Source: Kiloniella litopenaei
GTDB taxonomy: Bacteria > Pseudomonadota > Alphaproteobacteria > Kiloniellales > Kiloniellaceae
DNA length: 63,326 bases
Assembly: GCF_000982415.1 (NCBI RefSeq)
Contig: NZ_LANI01000032.1
Coordinates: 1 to 63,326, forward strand
Direction: 5' to 3'
Shown piece after piece: positions 26,016 through 33,569 of the stretch (position 1 is its first letter; each line of letters begins with the position of its first letter). The position numbers and the translations under genes were made by a program. The notes beneath the pieces are model-generated. The model was given only the letters and a program-made list of their open reading frames with translations, was not told the origin of the DNA and searched no databases.

Positions 26016-26215
26016 GCTGCGTCCTCACTCTTGGGTTTAATAAATCGCACAATGCCGTGTCTCGGACAGTTCCATGCGCTCTGACCATCTATGCGTTTCT
26101 TCTGCATGTAGGCTGTGCAGCGGGGACAGCGTGGCTTTCGTTTTTTGCGGTAAGGCTTAGGGTTGTAATCCCCGCTAATCTCTTGCCTTGCTTCTGCGAT
26201 TATTTGTTTAAACAT
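26012..26215 (-). CDS. small zinc-ribbon phage protein
   Basis: A 67-aa basic protein with CPRCTAYM and WNCPRHGIVRF, a Cys3/His-type zinc ribbon, preceded by KPYRKKRKPR. ATG 26215 follows AAGGAAAC. A 17-bp hairpin ends directly at this ribosome site. Probably binds nucleic acid. The upstream part of the open frame (to 26374) is the hairpin leader, not coding. Confidence 0.6.
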   Translation of the reverse strand: MFKQIIAEARQEISGDYNPKPYRKKRKPRCPRCTAYMQKKRIDGQSAWNCPRHGIVRFIKPKSEDAA

Positions 26216-26227
26216 GTTTGTTTCCTT

Positions 26228-26297
26228 GGAGAGCGGCGGGAATATTGCCTTCTGCTGTGATCCTTGGTTTCTATTCCCGCCGCTCTCCGGTTTTTTT
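26228..26297 (+). terminator. 17-bp perfect inverted repeat with T7 on the plus strand
   Basis: Arms 26228-26244 and 26272-26288 pair over 17 bp with a 27-base loop; TTTTTTT follows at 26291-26297. On the plus strand it has the shape of an intrinsic terminator. All genes here run on the minus strand, where the hairpin instead sits in the leader and ends at the ribosome site of the zinc-ribbon gene. Confidence 0.6.
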
Positions 26298-26325
26298 CGG
26301 CTCGGCTGGTTTTTTTGAGCCTGTT

Positions 26326-26356
26326 TTACTAAGCCAAGCGTAGTGAGGCTTAGTAA
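26326..26356. repeat. 10-bp inverted repeat downstream of recT
   Basis: TTACTAAGCC (26326-26335) and GGCTTAGTAA (26347-26356) form a perfect dyad with an 11-base loop. It lies between recT and the small zinc-ribbon gene. It could be a minor terminator, RNA-processing site or operator; no T tract follows closely. Confidence 0.5.
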
Positions 26357-26405
26357 GGCCGCTCCCCTGGACAAAGACAGCGAAGGGTTACGGCATGTAA
26401 TTCAG

Positions 26406-27410
26406 TTAACTTGCCAACTTCATGAGTTCAGGCTCATAGTGCTCAAGCCATCCGTCTGGCAGATTGTCTTTATTCTTCCCAACCCATTCGTTGAGTGACT
26501 TCTCGCCTTTTTCGGCGGCGGCCTTTGCAGCGTTCAGTTTTGGCTCATCTGCATCAAATGGTTCAAACTCAACGACTTCCTTTTCTTCATCATCCGCAAA
26601 GGTATCAAGTGCGCTTTTATCTTCGACCTGAACAGCTTCTTCCTCATGCTCGATTGCCGCTTCAACAACGACCTCACCATGGGTATCAATGTAGCTGTGT
26701 TCGCCTGTCTCATAGCTCTGAGCAATATGAGCGGCCTTCTGAACGTCCATAGGTAGATATTTAGCAATCCTGCGAATAACGGTCTTGCGGCCCATTTCAG
26801 AGAAGTGGTCAACCCAAGGGCTATTTACTTTGCCATTCTTGGCGAAACGGACAGCGGCTTGATAACCTTGTGACCCATCACGGATACTCTCAACCTCTGT
26901 ACGGCTCATTACGTCCCAATGGCTCCCGCCATCTTTAAACCTTGCGCATGCCCAGAAGTGTGTAATCTCACCTCGCTCGCCCTGAGCGGGAATGTGCTCA
27001 AGTTTCTCATCAAGTCCGAAACGAAACTCAAACTCGTCATTCTCATGAACCGCTTGAGCCTGAATGCTCTGCACCTCACCAGAGTTACGAGCTAGGGTGA
27101 GAAGCCCTTTGTAACCCGGTATAAACTGACAGCGCATTTGCCCACGCACTTTGAAGGGAATCATGTAAGCTTGTCCTAGAATGCCGTCAGGAACCAAACC
27201 CAACTGAGCGCAGGACATAATCGCAGAGAACAGGCTTGTCCGGTCACACTCAAGTAGTTTAGGGTTGTTTTGAATAGCTGTCATGGTGACGCGCAATAGG
27301 CGCTCAGGCGTTACATGCTTGGGTAAAGCATTTTTAAACTGAGGCTTCATTTTCTCAAGTACGCTGCGCACCTGATTTGTCTTCTCTTGAACGGCTGGTA
27401 GATTGCTCAT
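26406..27410 (-). CDS. recT: RecT single-strand annealing protein
   Basis: A 334-aa RecT-family annealase. PERLLRVTMTAIQNNPKLLECDRTSLFSAIMSCAQLGLVPD near residues 34-75, then GQAYMIPFKVRG, QFIPGYKGLLTLARNSG and SEMGRKTVIRRIAKYLP are the family core. The last 90 residues are acidic and variable. It anneals single strands made by the partner exonuclease. Its ATG overlaps the end of the exonuclease gene by 4 bases. Confidence 0.95.
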   Translation of the reverse strand: MSNLPAVQEKTNQVRSVLEKMKPQFKNALPKHVTPERLLRVTMTAIQNNPKLLECDRTSLFSAIMSCAQLGLVPDGILGQAYMIPFKVRGQMRCQFIPGYKGLLTLARNSGEVQSIQAQAVHENDEFEFRFGLDEKLEHIPAQGERGEITHFWACARFKDGGSHWDVMSRTEVESIRDGSQGYQAAVRFAKNGKVNSPWVDHFSEMGRKTVIRRIAKYLPMDVQKAAHIAQSYETGEHSYIDTHGEVVVEAAIEHEEEAVQVEDKSALDTFADDEEKEVVEFEPFDADEPKLNAAKAAAEKGEKSLNEWVGKNKDNLPDGWLEHYEPELMKLAS

Positions 27411-28294
27411 TCTGCTGCTTCCTTCTGCATTGGTGATACGTGTAAGTTTCTGTATCCGCGCCTTGTGTAAGCTGGAATTTCAACGTCTTTCACCTCCCCA
27501 GCTAACAGGCGGTAATCATCAACAAAGGCAACGGATGCATCGCCAATCTTGGTTAGTATCTCGGCCTTGGCTGCTTTGCGTTCCTTGGTCCAATTTTTCT
27601 CTTTTTGGGAGGCCTCGACATAACGTGCGCAAAGCTCCTTTATGTAATTGTCACCGCGCATATTGATCGCCTCACCACCGCCTGAGCGGTAGAGTAGGGA
27701 TAGGGTGTCAGCATCAGTTCTGAAATCCGGTGACGGCTCTTTGTTGTCTCGGATGGATTGCCAAAATTCAGCAATGCCGTTTTCAATCTTCTGAATGACT
27801 TTCTCGTGTCTGCTGTACTCAAAGACCTCTAGTTGATTGCCGCCGATAAGAACTGCTATTGCACCCCATGAACGACCCATGACTGATAACTGTTGCTGTA
27901 ATTGGAGTTGATAATAGATAGGTGGCTTGTGATCAGGCCATTCTTTGAAAATTTGCCAATCAACATTCTTAATCTCTAGTGCGCCGGGGCCTCTGTTGTG
28001 GCTGATAATCTCAAAGTCTGGACTTGCGCCCATGCCTTCAATTGTTTTGTGTGTGAGGTATCTATGGACCTTATTAATATTCCAGCCTGTCTTTTCGGCG
28101 GTAGCCATTGCTATGGCACGCTCTAGTATATTTCCCCACTGAGTACGGTTATCATCTAGACGGCTCTCTTCAATGTTTCCTGCCTTCCTGTGCCATAACT
28201 CGAATTTTGTGAGGAATGGAGACAGATTAAAGACAGCGGCAACCTCTGAGGCTCCTATATATTTAACGCGTTCTGAATGAGGAATATTACTCAC
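27407..28294 (-). CDS. YqaJ family viral exonuclease
   Basis: A 295-aa PD-(D/E)XK nuclease of the YqaJ/lambda-exonuclease group. IGASEVAAVFNLSPFLTKFELW at the N-terminus, WGNILERAIA, GASPDFEI and GALEIKNVDW (the D...ExK metal site) and YYQLQLQQQLSVMG are all present. It starts with GTG 28294, overlapping the preceding stop (GTGA). It acts with RecT in recombination-dependent replication and repair of phage DNA. Confidence 0.9.
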   Translation of the reverse strand: MSNIPHSERVKYIGASEVAAVFNLSPFLTKFELWHRKAGNIEESRLDDNRTQWGNILERAIAMATAEKTGWNINKVHRYLTHKTIEGMGASPDFEIISHNRGPGALEIKNVDWQIFKEWPDHKPPIYYQLQLQQQLSVMGRSWGAIAVLIGGNQLEVFEYSRHEKVIQKIENGIAEFWQSIRDNKEPSPDFRTDADTLSLLYRSGGGEAINMRGDNYIKELCARYVEASQKEKNWTKERKAAKAEILTKIGDASVAFVDDYRLLAGEVKDVEIPAYTRRGYRNLHVSPMQKEAAE

Positions 28295-28461
28295 ACCCGC
28301 ACCCCACGCTCTTCCAGTACTTTTGCAGCAAGGCTTTTGACCTCTGAGTGTGTCGAGCGTTTCTCCAAGTCCTTGAGAAAACCCAGACCCCAGCCTTGCC
28401 CCTGTTCGAGTGCAGTAGCTGCCTCGTTCAGCAATTTGATTTCCTTTGAAACGCTAGGCAT
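28291..28461 (-). CDS. 56-aa hypothetical phage protein
   Basis: ATG 28461 to TGA 28291, with start and stop each overlapping neighbours (the stop overlaps the GTG of the exonuclease). The product begins MPSVSKEIKLLNEAATALEQ and ends AAKVLEERGVRV, a predicted helical hairpin. No family recognised. Confidence 0.55.
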   Translation of the reverse strand: MPSVSKEIKLLNEAATALEQGQGWGLGFLKDLEKRSTHSEVKSLAAKVLEERGVRV

Positions 28462-28780
28462 CGGTCTTGCCTTCCGCTTTGGCTATGGCTTTGCGGGCCT
28501 GAATTACTTCGGCGTCCTCTTCAGGGTTCCAATTGCCGCAATCGCCACTTTCGATCATCTGCACATACATTTTGGTGAATGCTTTCAAAGCTTCCAGAAG
28601 GTCAGGAGCAGCGGCTATCAGTTGGGCGCGTTGTCGGTTGACTTCATGGGTGGCTGATACATCGGCAACGGTTGCCGCTACTGTTGCGTCACACACTGTC
28701 TTTTCATGGCAGATGTAGATTTCACATGCTTCGTAGTGGCATGGCTCTTCTGTGTGCCAAGGGCCGTTAATCTCACTCAT
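28454..28780 (-). CDS. hypothetical phage protein with LIAAAPDLLEAL motif
   Basis: A 108-aa protein. NRQRAQLIAAAPDLLEALKAF in the middle is a motif found in very many small phage proteins of unknown role. The N-terminal half (WHTEEPCHYEACEIYICHEK) has several Cys/His and could bind metal. It overlaps the previous gene by 8 bases. Confidence 0.65.
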   Translation of the reverse strand: MSEINGPWHTEEPCHYEACEIYICHEKTVCDATVAATVADVSATHEVNRQRAQLIAAAPDLLEALKAFTKMYVQMIESGDCGNWNPEEDAEVIQARKAIAKAEGKTDA

Positions 28781-29447
28781 AACTAACTACTCCGTGTATC
28801 TCTGGGTCGATGCTCCAAACATCAACGGCAATTTTGAGCTTTTTCTTTACCGCTCTAATATTGGCATTGAGATTCACAGAAAAATACGGCGGCGTATCGC
28901 CCTGTTTTCTTGCCTGCCGTACCACTTCTTTTTGCCCCTCAAGTAGCTGTAATTTTTTGTGCAGGCGAGGCAGACAGTCCGGGCTGTCCATAAAGATTTT
29001 TTCCGCTGCGTCTTCGGCCCCCAAGGCACGGTCATTAAGCTCATTGGCCTCACGATCAAGCGCAACTGACTTCTCCATGTTGCGGCTATTGTCTTCAATG
29101 ATTTTCCTATGTCGTTTTTCAGAGTGATGTCCGACCTTGATCGGTTCGCCTAGCGAGAGAAAATCTCTGTACTTCAAGGATTTTTCGTAAGCATCATTAC
29201 TGAGCAGAGCTTTCTTTTCCGCACGCTGCTTAAATCTTTCGGCATTTCTTAGATGTTTTTCTCTGGAGCAAAAGCCATCCTGACGCACGTAGCTATGATA
29301 GTGTTTGCCATTCACAGATTTGAGGTGCTTCCAAACCAACACATCCAGCTTTTTACCTCTGCGCGTGGCTACCTGAACTTTAGTTCCGTGATCCAACACC
29401 TTGTCAGATTCAAGGCAATAGATGCCTTTGGTGTATTTTTTTAACAT
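28773..29447 (-). CDS. DUF3560 protein
   Basis: A 224-aa basic, helix-rich protein. SREKHLRNAERFKQRAEKKA and GEPIKVGHHSEKRHRK (about residues 100-116) match the DUF3560 core found in phages and plasmids. Starts at ATG 29447, one base inside the preceding stop. Function unknown; location with recT/yqaJ suggests DNA metabolism. Confidence 0.7.
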   Translation of the reverse strand: MLKKYTKGIYCLESDKVLDHGTKVQVATRRGKKLDVLVWKHLKSVNGKHYHSYVRQDGFCSREKHLRNAERFKQRAEKKALLSNDAYEKSLKYRDFLSLGEPIKVGHHSEKRHRKIIEDNSRNMEKSVALDREANELNDRALGAEDAAEKIFMDSPDCLPRLHKKLQLLEGQKEVVRQARKQGDTPPYFSVNLNANIRAVKKKLKIAVDVWSIDPEIHGVVSYE

Positions 29448-29590
29448 CAACGTATTGTCTCCGAAATTTGGACGAGGAATGCAAGCGGGTCTTCAAACCC
29501 TGCTAAGTACGAAAGGATGATCAGCCAGAAGGCGATTAGGGCGGTTAAGCCCAAAGATGCCTTGGCTAAGAATTCGAGGGTGGCGATCAT
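29447..29590 (-). CDS. 47-aa single-helix membrane peptide
   Basis: ATG 29590 overlaps the previous stop by 4 bases (ATGA) and its TGA shares one base with the DUF3560 start. One long hydrophobic segment (LGLTALIAFWLIILSYLAG) precedes an amphipathic tail. Coupling on both sides supports it as a gene; function unknown. Confidence 0.5.
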   Translation of the reverse strand: MIATLEFLAKASLGLTALIAFWLIILSYLAGFEDPLAFLVQISETIR

Positions 29591-29940
29591 TGGGCTGCTA
29601 CTCCGAACGTGTCGCCAAACGGCTTAACGAACATGCTTTCGAATGAGTTTTCATCAGCGAATACGTGACCCTCATACTCAAGGTTCTCTCTAGCATCAGC
29701 CAGAAAAAGGCGGTTCTTAGATAGGTCCGTGAAAGCAATGCCTTTTAGCGTGTCCGGTAGATCGTTCAGTGACGTCTCTTTGCTTGGGTAAGGCTTGCTG
29801 CCAATCATCTGCAATTCTGTAATCACAGGGCGGTTATCAGCGGCTGTGACAGTCGCGACCACCTCAAAGCTGGTTACAAAAAAACCATCAACCTCATAGT
29901 CCCATGTGAAAGGTACGGTAGCTTCGATTGAATGCGTCAT
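29587..29940 (-). CDS. hypothetical phage protein, first gene of leftward operon
   Basis: A 117-aa acidic, beta-rich protein (TVPFTWDYEVDGFFVTSFEVVATV). It begins MTHSIEATV at ATG 29940. Promoter-proximal gene of the operon that runs to int, so likely expressed first after induction. Related small proteins occur at the head of recT/yqaJ operons, but I cannot name a family. Confidence 0.6.
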   Translation of the reverse strand: MTHSIEATVPFTWDYEVDGFFVTSFEVVATVTAADNRPVITELQMIGSKPYPSKETSLNDLPDTLKGIAFTDLSKNRLFLADARENLEYEGHVFADENSFESMFVKPFGDTFGVAAQ

Positions 29941-29979
29941 CTGACTGGCCTCTATTCGATTGCGATAGAGATAATGTAA

Positions 29980-29997
29980 TGCGGTAAATTAGCCGCG
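29980..29997. promoter_or_regulatory. phage operator of leftward operon
   Basis: TGCGG-N8-CCGCG (29980-29984 and 29993-29997) has the same geometry as the operator beside the repressor gene (32303-32320). Half sites ACCGCA (30019-30024) and TCCGCA (30042-30047) follow. It lies between the start of the leftward operon and the HNH gene, where a repressor could shut off both. Confidence 0.6.
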
Positions 29998-30119
29998 TCA
30001 ACAAAATAATGTAAAAATACCGCAATTAATGTTGTCAATTATCCGCACGTAAGGCATAACTACTCTATCAGCGATTCGTTGATCGCCTTAAATTAGTTTG
30101 GGTAAGTAAGGGTAATCCG

Positions 30120-30668
30120 ATGGCAAGAAAGAAAACTAAAAGCGGCTATCCTAAGAATTATTTTGATGGAAAATTAAAGATAATTAATCGAATGAGTAGG
30201 GAGGGCGCTCGCACAACAAATAGAAATGTTCGCGTTGGCGTTCTTTATAAGAGATGGCTGGAGCATGTGGGTGACGAAATCAGAGCTTACGATCAGGGAG
30301 ATATGGTATCTGATATGGTTGCATGGCTAGAGGGGACGGAAGAAAGCGCGTGTCCAATAACCATAGCTAAGAAAAAAGCATCCAGAGAAGCAAAGAAAAC
30401 AAGAGAGGAAATGAAGGCGTTTTATGCATCGTGGGATTGGAAGAAGTTAAGGTATTCAGTGATATTAGAATACGGTAATAAATGTATGTTGTGCGGATCC
30501 GGCCCAGAGTATGACAGAATAGTTGTGGACCATATTAAGCCTATATCAAAATTTCCTGATTTGGCGCTTGAAAAAGACAACCTTCAAGTTCTTTGCGATT
30601 CCTGTAACATGGGTAAAAGTAACATTCATTATGACGATCACAGACCCTCACCATTGAAGAAAAACTAA
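30120..30668 (+). CDS. HNH endonuclease
   Basis: A 182-aa protein. CMLCGSGPEYDRIVVDHIKPISKF followed by NLQVLCDSCNMGKSN is a complete HNH nuclease with two CxxC zinc pairs (residues about 125-170). The N-terminal 100 residues are basic and helical. It points away from the leftward operon and looks more AT-rich than its neighbours. It could be a homing-type nuclease or a defence gene acquired as cargo. Confidence 0.75.
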   Translation: MARKKTKSGYPKNYFDGKLKIINRMSREGARTTNRNVRVGVLYKRWLEHVGDEIRAYDQGDMVSDMVAWLEGTEESACPITIAKKKASREAKKTREEMKAFYASWDWKKLRYSVILEYGNKCMLCGSGPEYDRIVVDHIKPISKFPDLALEKDNLQVLCDSCNMGKSNIHYDDHRPSPLKKN

Positions 30669-30674
30669 ATAAAC

Positions 30675-30700
30675 TCAGTATTTCAGTTATAGAGCTGAGA
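30675..30700 (-). terminator. weak terminator candidate
   Basis: On the minus strand CTCAG pairs with CTGAG across about 16 bases and is followed by TTTATTT. It lies downstream of the two-gene membrane unit (30761-31472) and just after the convergent HNH gene. The stem is only 5 bp, so support is modest. Confidence 0.3.
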
Positions 30701-30760
30701 AAAAAAGAATGATAAAATTTATAAAAAAAGAGGCTGGCGGTCGGGACGAAATCGCCCCGC

Positions 30761-31240
30761 CTACGCCGCCTTCAAATCAAGGCTATCGTGAAGTTTTGAA
30801 ATGTCTGGTTCGTTAAGCTTTTTGTCAGTTAATGTGGTGATTTTCATCAGTAAAGAAAAAGCTACCAAGCCCTTATAGGTCGGCTGAGACATAACCGTTA
30901 AAGACCAATGCCTTGTCATTTCAAGCCACTGTTCTCTATTCTCAGTTTTCGCGACAGATGAGGCGGCACCACCCCCTGATCGCTTTTCCCTTACGACCTG
31001 ATCTAACGCCTCAATCACAATGTCCATTGACTTGGGATGGTTAAGGGTTTTTGAGTAAAAGGATATTCGGCTTAATTCATCCTTTGTGATACTGTCAGAG
31101 CTTATTAATGTGTGAGCAGTTTCGAAGAATTTATCTCTGTGAAATTGACGCGAAGCCAAAACAAAAGACCAGCACTTAGCCCAGAGCCAAAACGATGCGA
31201 TTGTTAGTATTGTGGCAAGGATTATAATAAATTCAATCAT
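30761..31240 (-). CDS. membrane-anchored hypothetical protein B
   Basis: A 159-aa protein. One N-terminal transmembrane helix (FIIILATILTIASFWLWA, residues 4-21), then a soluble helical domain with FETAHTLISSDSITKDELSRI and a Gly/Ala-rich linker. It overlaps the upstream gene by 8 bases and lies in line with the CI repressor gene, so it may be expressed in the lysogen. No family recognised. Candidate superinfection-exclusion protein. Confidence 0.6.
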   Translation of the reverse strand: MIEFIIILATILTIASFWLWAKCWSFVLASRQFHRDKFFETAHTLISSDSITKDELSRISFYSKTLNHPKSMDIVIEALDQVVREKRSGGGAASSVAKTENREQWLEMTRHWSLTVMSQPTYKGLVAFSLLMKITTLTDKKLNEPDISKLHDSLDLKAA

Positions 31241-31472
31241 CTAAATTTAACTCCTCTCCAAATAACTCTAATTGTCTTTTCTTTATTTCGTGCTGCAATA
31301 ACTTATCTTCGTGTTGATATCTGCGCCTATCAGCCCTGTCATCTTTAATAAACTTTAAAGTTGTCTTAAATAAGGATCTGATGAGTAGAGTAACACAAAT
31401 AATGATGACTGCGGCTATTTTATGGTCGTCAGATTTAAAAAACTCTAAAAAGCCAAAGTCAGGCAAATCCAT
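31233..31472 (-). CDS. membrane-anchored hypothetical protein A
   Basis: A 79-aa protein: short acidic N-terminus, one helix (IAAVIIICVTLLIRSLF, residues 19-35), then a strongly charged tail (DRADRRRYQHEDKLLQHEIKKRQLE) likely to form a cytoplasmic coiled coil. It lies 51 bases downstream of the repressor gene on the same strand and overlaps the next gene. No family recognised. Confidence 0.6.
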   Translation of the reverse strand: MDLPDFGFLEFFKSDDHKIAAVIIICVTLLIRSLFKTTLKFIKDDRADRRRYQHEDKLLQHEIKKRQLELFGEELNLDD

Positions 31473-31523
31473 TATCTACACTCAATTTAATCATAAAAAT
31501 ATTAAAATCAACCAAGGGCGTGC

Positions 31524-32246
31524 TTAAACCCGCCTCCCAAACCAGACAACGCGCCCGATCACCTGTAATTCCTCAGCACTACGCTCGTATTCGTTATGGT
31601 GCTTGTTGTCAGAACTCACACGGCAAGTAAGCGGATCGGAATGGGGAATAAACTCTAACCGCTTAACCACAAGCCCCAGACCATCGTTGATTGCAAAGAT
31701 ACCTGGGGGCGATGGTCGGGTATCACCAGTATTGATCATGACGTGATCGCCAGTCAGTAGGGTGGGGGACATTGAATCGCCTTCAACCTCAATGATAACG
31801 GCTTTCTCTGGTGGGGTGTTTAGTTTGACGCGAATGTGCTCTGTCGGGAACTGCCACTGCTCTTTGACTGCATCCCTCTGGTAGCCGTTGCCGTTGTCGT
31901 CATACCAGTAATCAACGCCAGCTTCACCACCGCCACCCATGCCCGCCCGAACGTCAATCTCTGGAACCGTTGTCACGGCGTCCATATTTGGCGTACGGCC
32001 AATCGCAACGACGTTACTGGGGAGGGGTGGTGTATGGGGCGTTTCTTCTCCTGACGTAAGCCATTCGACAGAGACCTTTAGTGTATTCGCTAGGCCCAAT
32101 ACAGTCTCAATCCGAGGGGATCTCCCACGTCGGATATTCCGGATTGAATCATATTTTTCTGTAGCGTCAAAACTAGCTGCTCGCTCAGATAATCCGAGAT
32201 CGGCAAGTCGTTGATCTATACGCCTAATCATTTGTTCGTTTTCCAT
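31524..32246 (-). CDS. cI: CI-like S24 phage repressor
   Basis: A 240-aa repressor. The N-terminal HTH (RRIDQRLADLGLSERAASFDA, then SIRNIRRGRSPRIETVLGLANTL) binds the operators upstream. The S24 domain carries the cleavage site in VRAGMGG, catalytic Ser in EVEGDSMSPTLL and catalytic Lys in GLVVKRLEF, so it should self-cleave upon RecA activation. ATG 32246 is preferred; ATG 32264 would lie in an operator half site. Confidence 0.9.
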   Translation of the reverse strand: MENEQMIRRIDQRLADLGLSERAASFDATEKYDSIRNIRRGRSPRIETVLGLANTLKVSVEWLTSGEETPHTPPLPSNVVAIGRTPNMDAVTTVPEIDVRAGMGGGGEAGVDYWYDDNGNGYQRDAVKEQWQFPTEHIRVKLNTPPEKAVIIEVEGDSMSPTLLTGDHVMINTGDTRPSPPGIFAINDGLGLVVKRLEFIPHSDPLTCRVSSDNKHHNEYERSAEELQVIGRVVWFGRRV

Positions 32247-32257
32247 GAGGCTATTTA

Positions 32258-32320
32258 ACCGCATTTAAAAAGTATCGTCATGCGGTAAATTTACATTGAC
32301 ATTGCGGTTATAAAGCCGCA
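32258..32320. promoter_or_regulatory. operator cluster between cI and cro
   Basis: TGCGG-N8-CCGCA (32303-32320) is a full dyad; half sites occur at ACCGCA (32258-32263) and TGCGGTAAAT (32281-32290). The same dyad controls the leftward operon at 29980-29997. The cluster lies between the divergent repressor and Cro-like genes, as OR does in lambda. Confidence 0.65.
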
Positions 32321-32351
32321 TATTGTTGGTAAATTAACCGAGGAAAGATTG

Positions 32352-32600
32352 ATGACACTTAGACAAAAGTTGATTGATGACGCTGAAAACTTCTGTGCAA
32401 AGCAAGGTGTAAGCTTATCTCGCTTATCTACAATTGTTGTGAATAGTGGGGCCTTCTTCAAAAAGCTGGAAGAGGGCAAGGGTTGCAGTATCGATACCTA
32501 TGAGACCTTTCAAAAAGTGTTCTCAGATCCCGAAGCTTGGGAAGAGGCGCGACGTAATGAAAAAGAGCGTCGTAAGCGTTCTCTTACCCAATGTCACTGA
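32352..32600 (+). CDS. Cro-like small regulator
   Basis: An 82-aa basic protein divergent from cI, in the Cro position. GVSLSRLSTIVVNSGAFFKKLEEGKG looks like a helix-turn-helix; SIDTYETFQKVFSDPEAW is a conserved follow-on in small alphaproteobacterial phage regulators. ATG 32352 follows AGGAAAG. It probably competes with CI for the TGCGG operators. Confidence 0.65.
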   Translation: MTLRQKLIDDAENFCAKQGVSLSRLSTIVVNSGAFFKKLEEGKGCSIDTYETFQKVFSDPEAWEEARRNEKERRKRSLTQCH

Positions 32601-32611
32601 GGGATGCCCCA

Positions 32612-32803
32612 ATGAGTTATCTAATACGTATATTTTTGCTTTCTCTTTGCGTGTTTTGGGTCTCGGTGTTCGTCTTTGATGTCCTGGACGGCAACTATTC
32701 ATCTGCGCTTATGGAGGCCGCTGCCTTTGTATGGTCAGCGGCTATCGCATGGTTTTTCAACGACTACGACACCCCAAAAAACCCCGGAAGCTCAGCCGCA
32801 TGA
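32612..32803 (+). CDS. small two-helix membrane protein
   Basis: A 63-aa protein with two hydrophobic segments (IFLLSLCVFWVSVFVF and AAAFVWSAAIAWFF). ATG 32612 is chosen since GAGGG lies about 8 bases upstream; the open frame reaches back to 32591. Its 3' end overlaps a possible minus-strand gene. No family recognised. Confidence 0.5.
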   Translation: MSYLIRIFLLSLCVFWVSVFVFDVLDGNYSSALMEAAAFVWSAAIAWFFNDYDTPKNPGSSAA

Positions 32804-32973
32804 CGCATAAGCCTACCCTCACACTCAGACAGCCGCTTGATCTCCATTCGCGCGACGTTGGCCGTCACATGATCGGCAATATCTCTGCTGCTGGCCTCAA
32901 GGTCTTGGAGTCTAAACATGGCTGCGGCGATGGTGTCGAGCGTCGGTCTGATACAGTTGGCGTCGTTTCTCAT
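32764..32973 (-). CDS. possible minus-strand small protein
   Basis: A 69-aa helical protein (IRPTLDTIAAAMFRLQDLEASSRDIADHV...) on the strand opposite to the right operon. CGGAG lies 9 bases before ATG 32973, and the composition looks coding while the competing plus-strand frame does not. It overlaps the membrane gene's 3' end by 40 bases. Could be antisense control of the cro-cII transcript instead. Confidence 0.4.
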   Translation of the reverse strand: MRNDANCIRPTLDTIAAAMFRLQDLEASSRDIADHVTANVARMEIKRLSECEGRLMRHAAELPGFFGVS

Positions 32974-33060
32974 GATTGGTACTCCGCTGTTTGTCCTGAT
33001 GCGGTGGAGAGTGCGCGTTTTTTCTCAAGTCTGTCACCTGAATAAGAAGTGGTTGAATTC

Positions 33061-33531
33061 ATGCGACAATTACCAAGAGCCGATTATTTGAAGATCAACG
33101 CCAGAACAAAGCGGCTTGTTGAAGCTGTTGGCGGTGGAAAAGAAGCTGCTAGCTTGACGCGAGTCAATGAGACTTCAATCAGCAATTATCTGAATGTTCA
33201 TCATGAGCAGTTTATGCCTGCCGATGTGATTGCCGATTTAGAGTGCGTAGCTGGTGAGCCGTTGTTGTCTGGTCTGATTGCAGAGTTGTCAGGTGGTCAT
33301 ATCACAGGACCAGAGGAAACAGACCCTATACGGATGTTTGCGGCATTGAACGGCAAGCTGGGTGAGCTTTGCGGTAAAGCCTGTGAATACGCGGATGACA
33401 ATCACTACGACAATTACGAACTGGATGACCTGATCAAAGGGGCTGAAACGCTCATGATCGCGGCTGGTCGTGTGCATGACAATATCAGCCGAATGAGAGA
33501 ACAAAGGCGCGTTAAATCCGCAGCCGAATAG
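33061..33531 (+). CDS. CII/CP76-like regulator
   Basis: A 156-aa protein. ARTKRLVEAVGGGKEAASLTRVNETSISNYLNVHHEQFMPADVIADLE is the HTH domain of the phage CII/CP76 family (residues 10-60); a helical domain follows. ATG 33061 is preferred to GTG 33049. By position it may activate early genes or influence the lysis-lysogeny choice. Confidence 0.7.
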   Translation: MRQLPRADYLKINARTKRLVEAVGGGKEAASLTRVNETSISNYLNVHHEQFMPADVIADLECVAGEPLLSGLIAELSGGHITGPEETDPIRMFAALNGKLGELCGKACEYADDNHYDNYELDDLIKGAETLMIAAGRVHDNISRMREQRRVKSAAE

Positions 33532-33569
33532 TTACCCTGTTTAACTCTGAAAAACTTAAGGAATTAGCC

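Noticed and set aside
25918-26088. N-terminal part of an 88-codon frame before the 31-aa peptide
   Set aside because: Arg-rich translation out of frame with two better small genes covering the same DNA.
30736-30772. GGCGG...CCGCC hairpin as a strong terminator
   Set aside because: Arms are interrupted and no T tract follows on either strand at the right distance.
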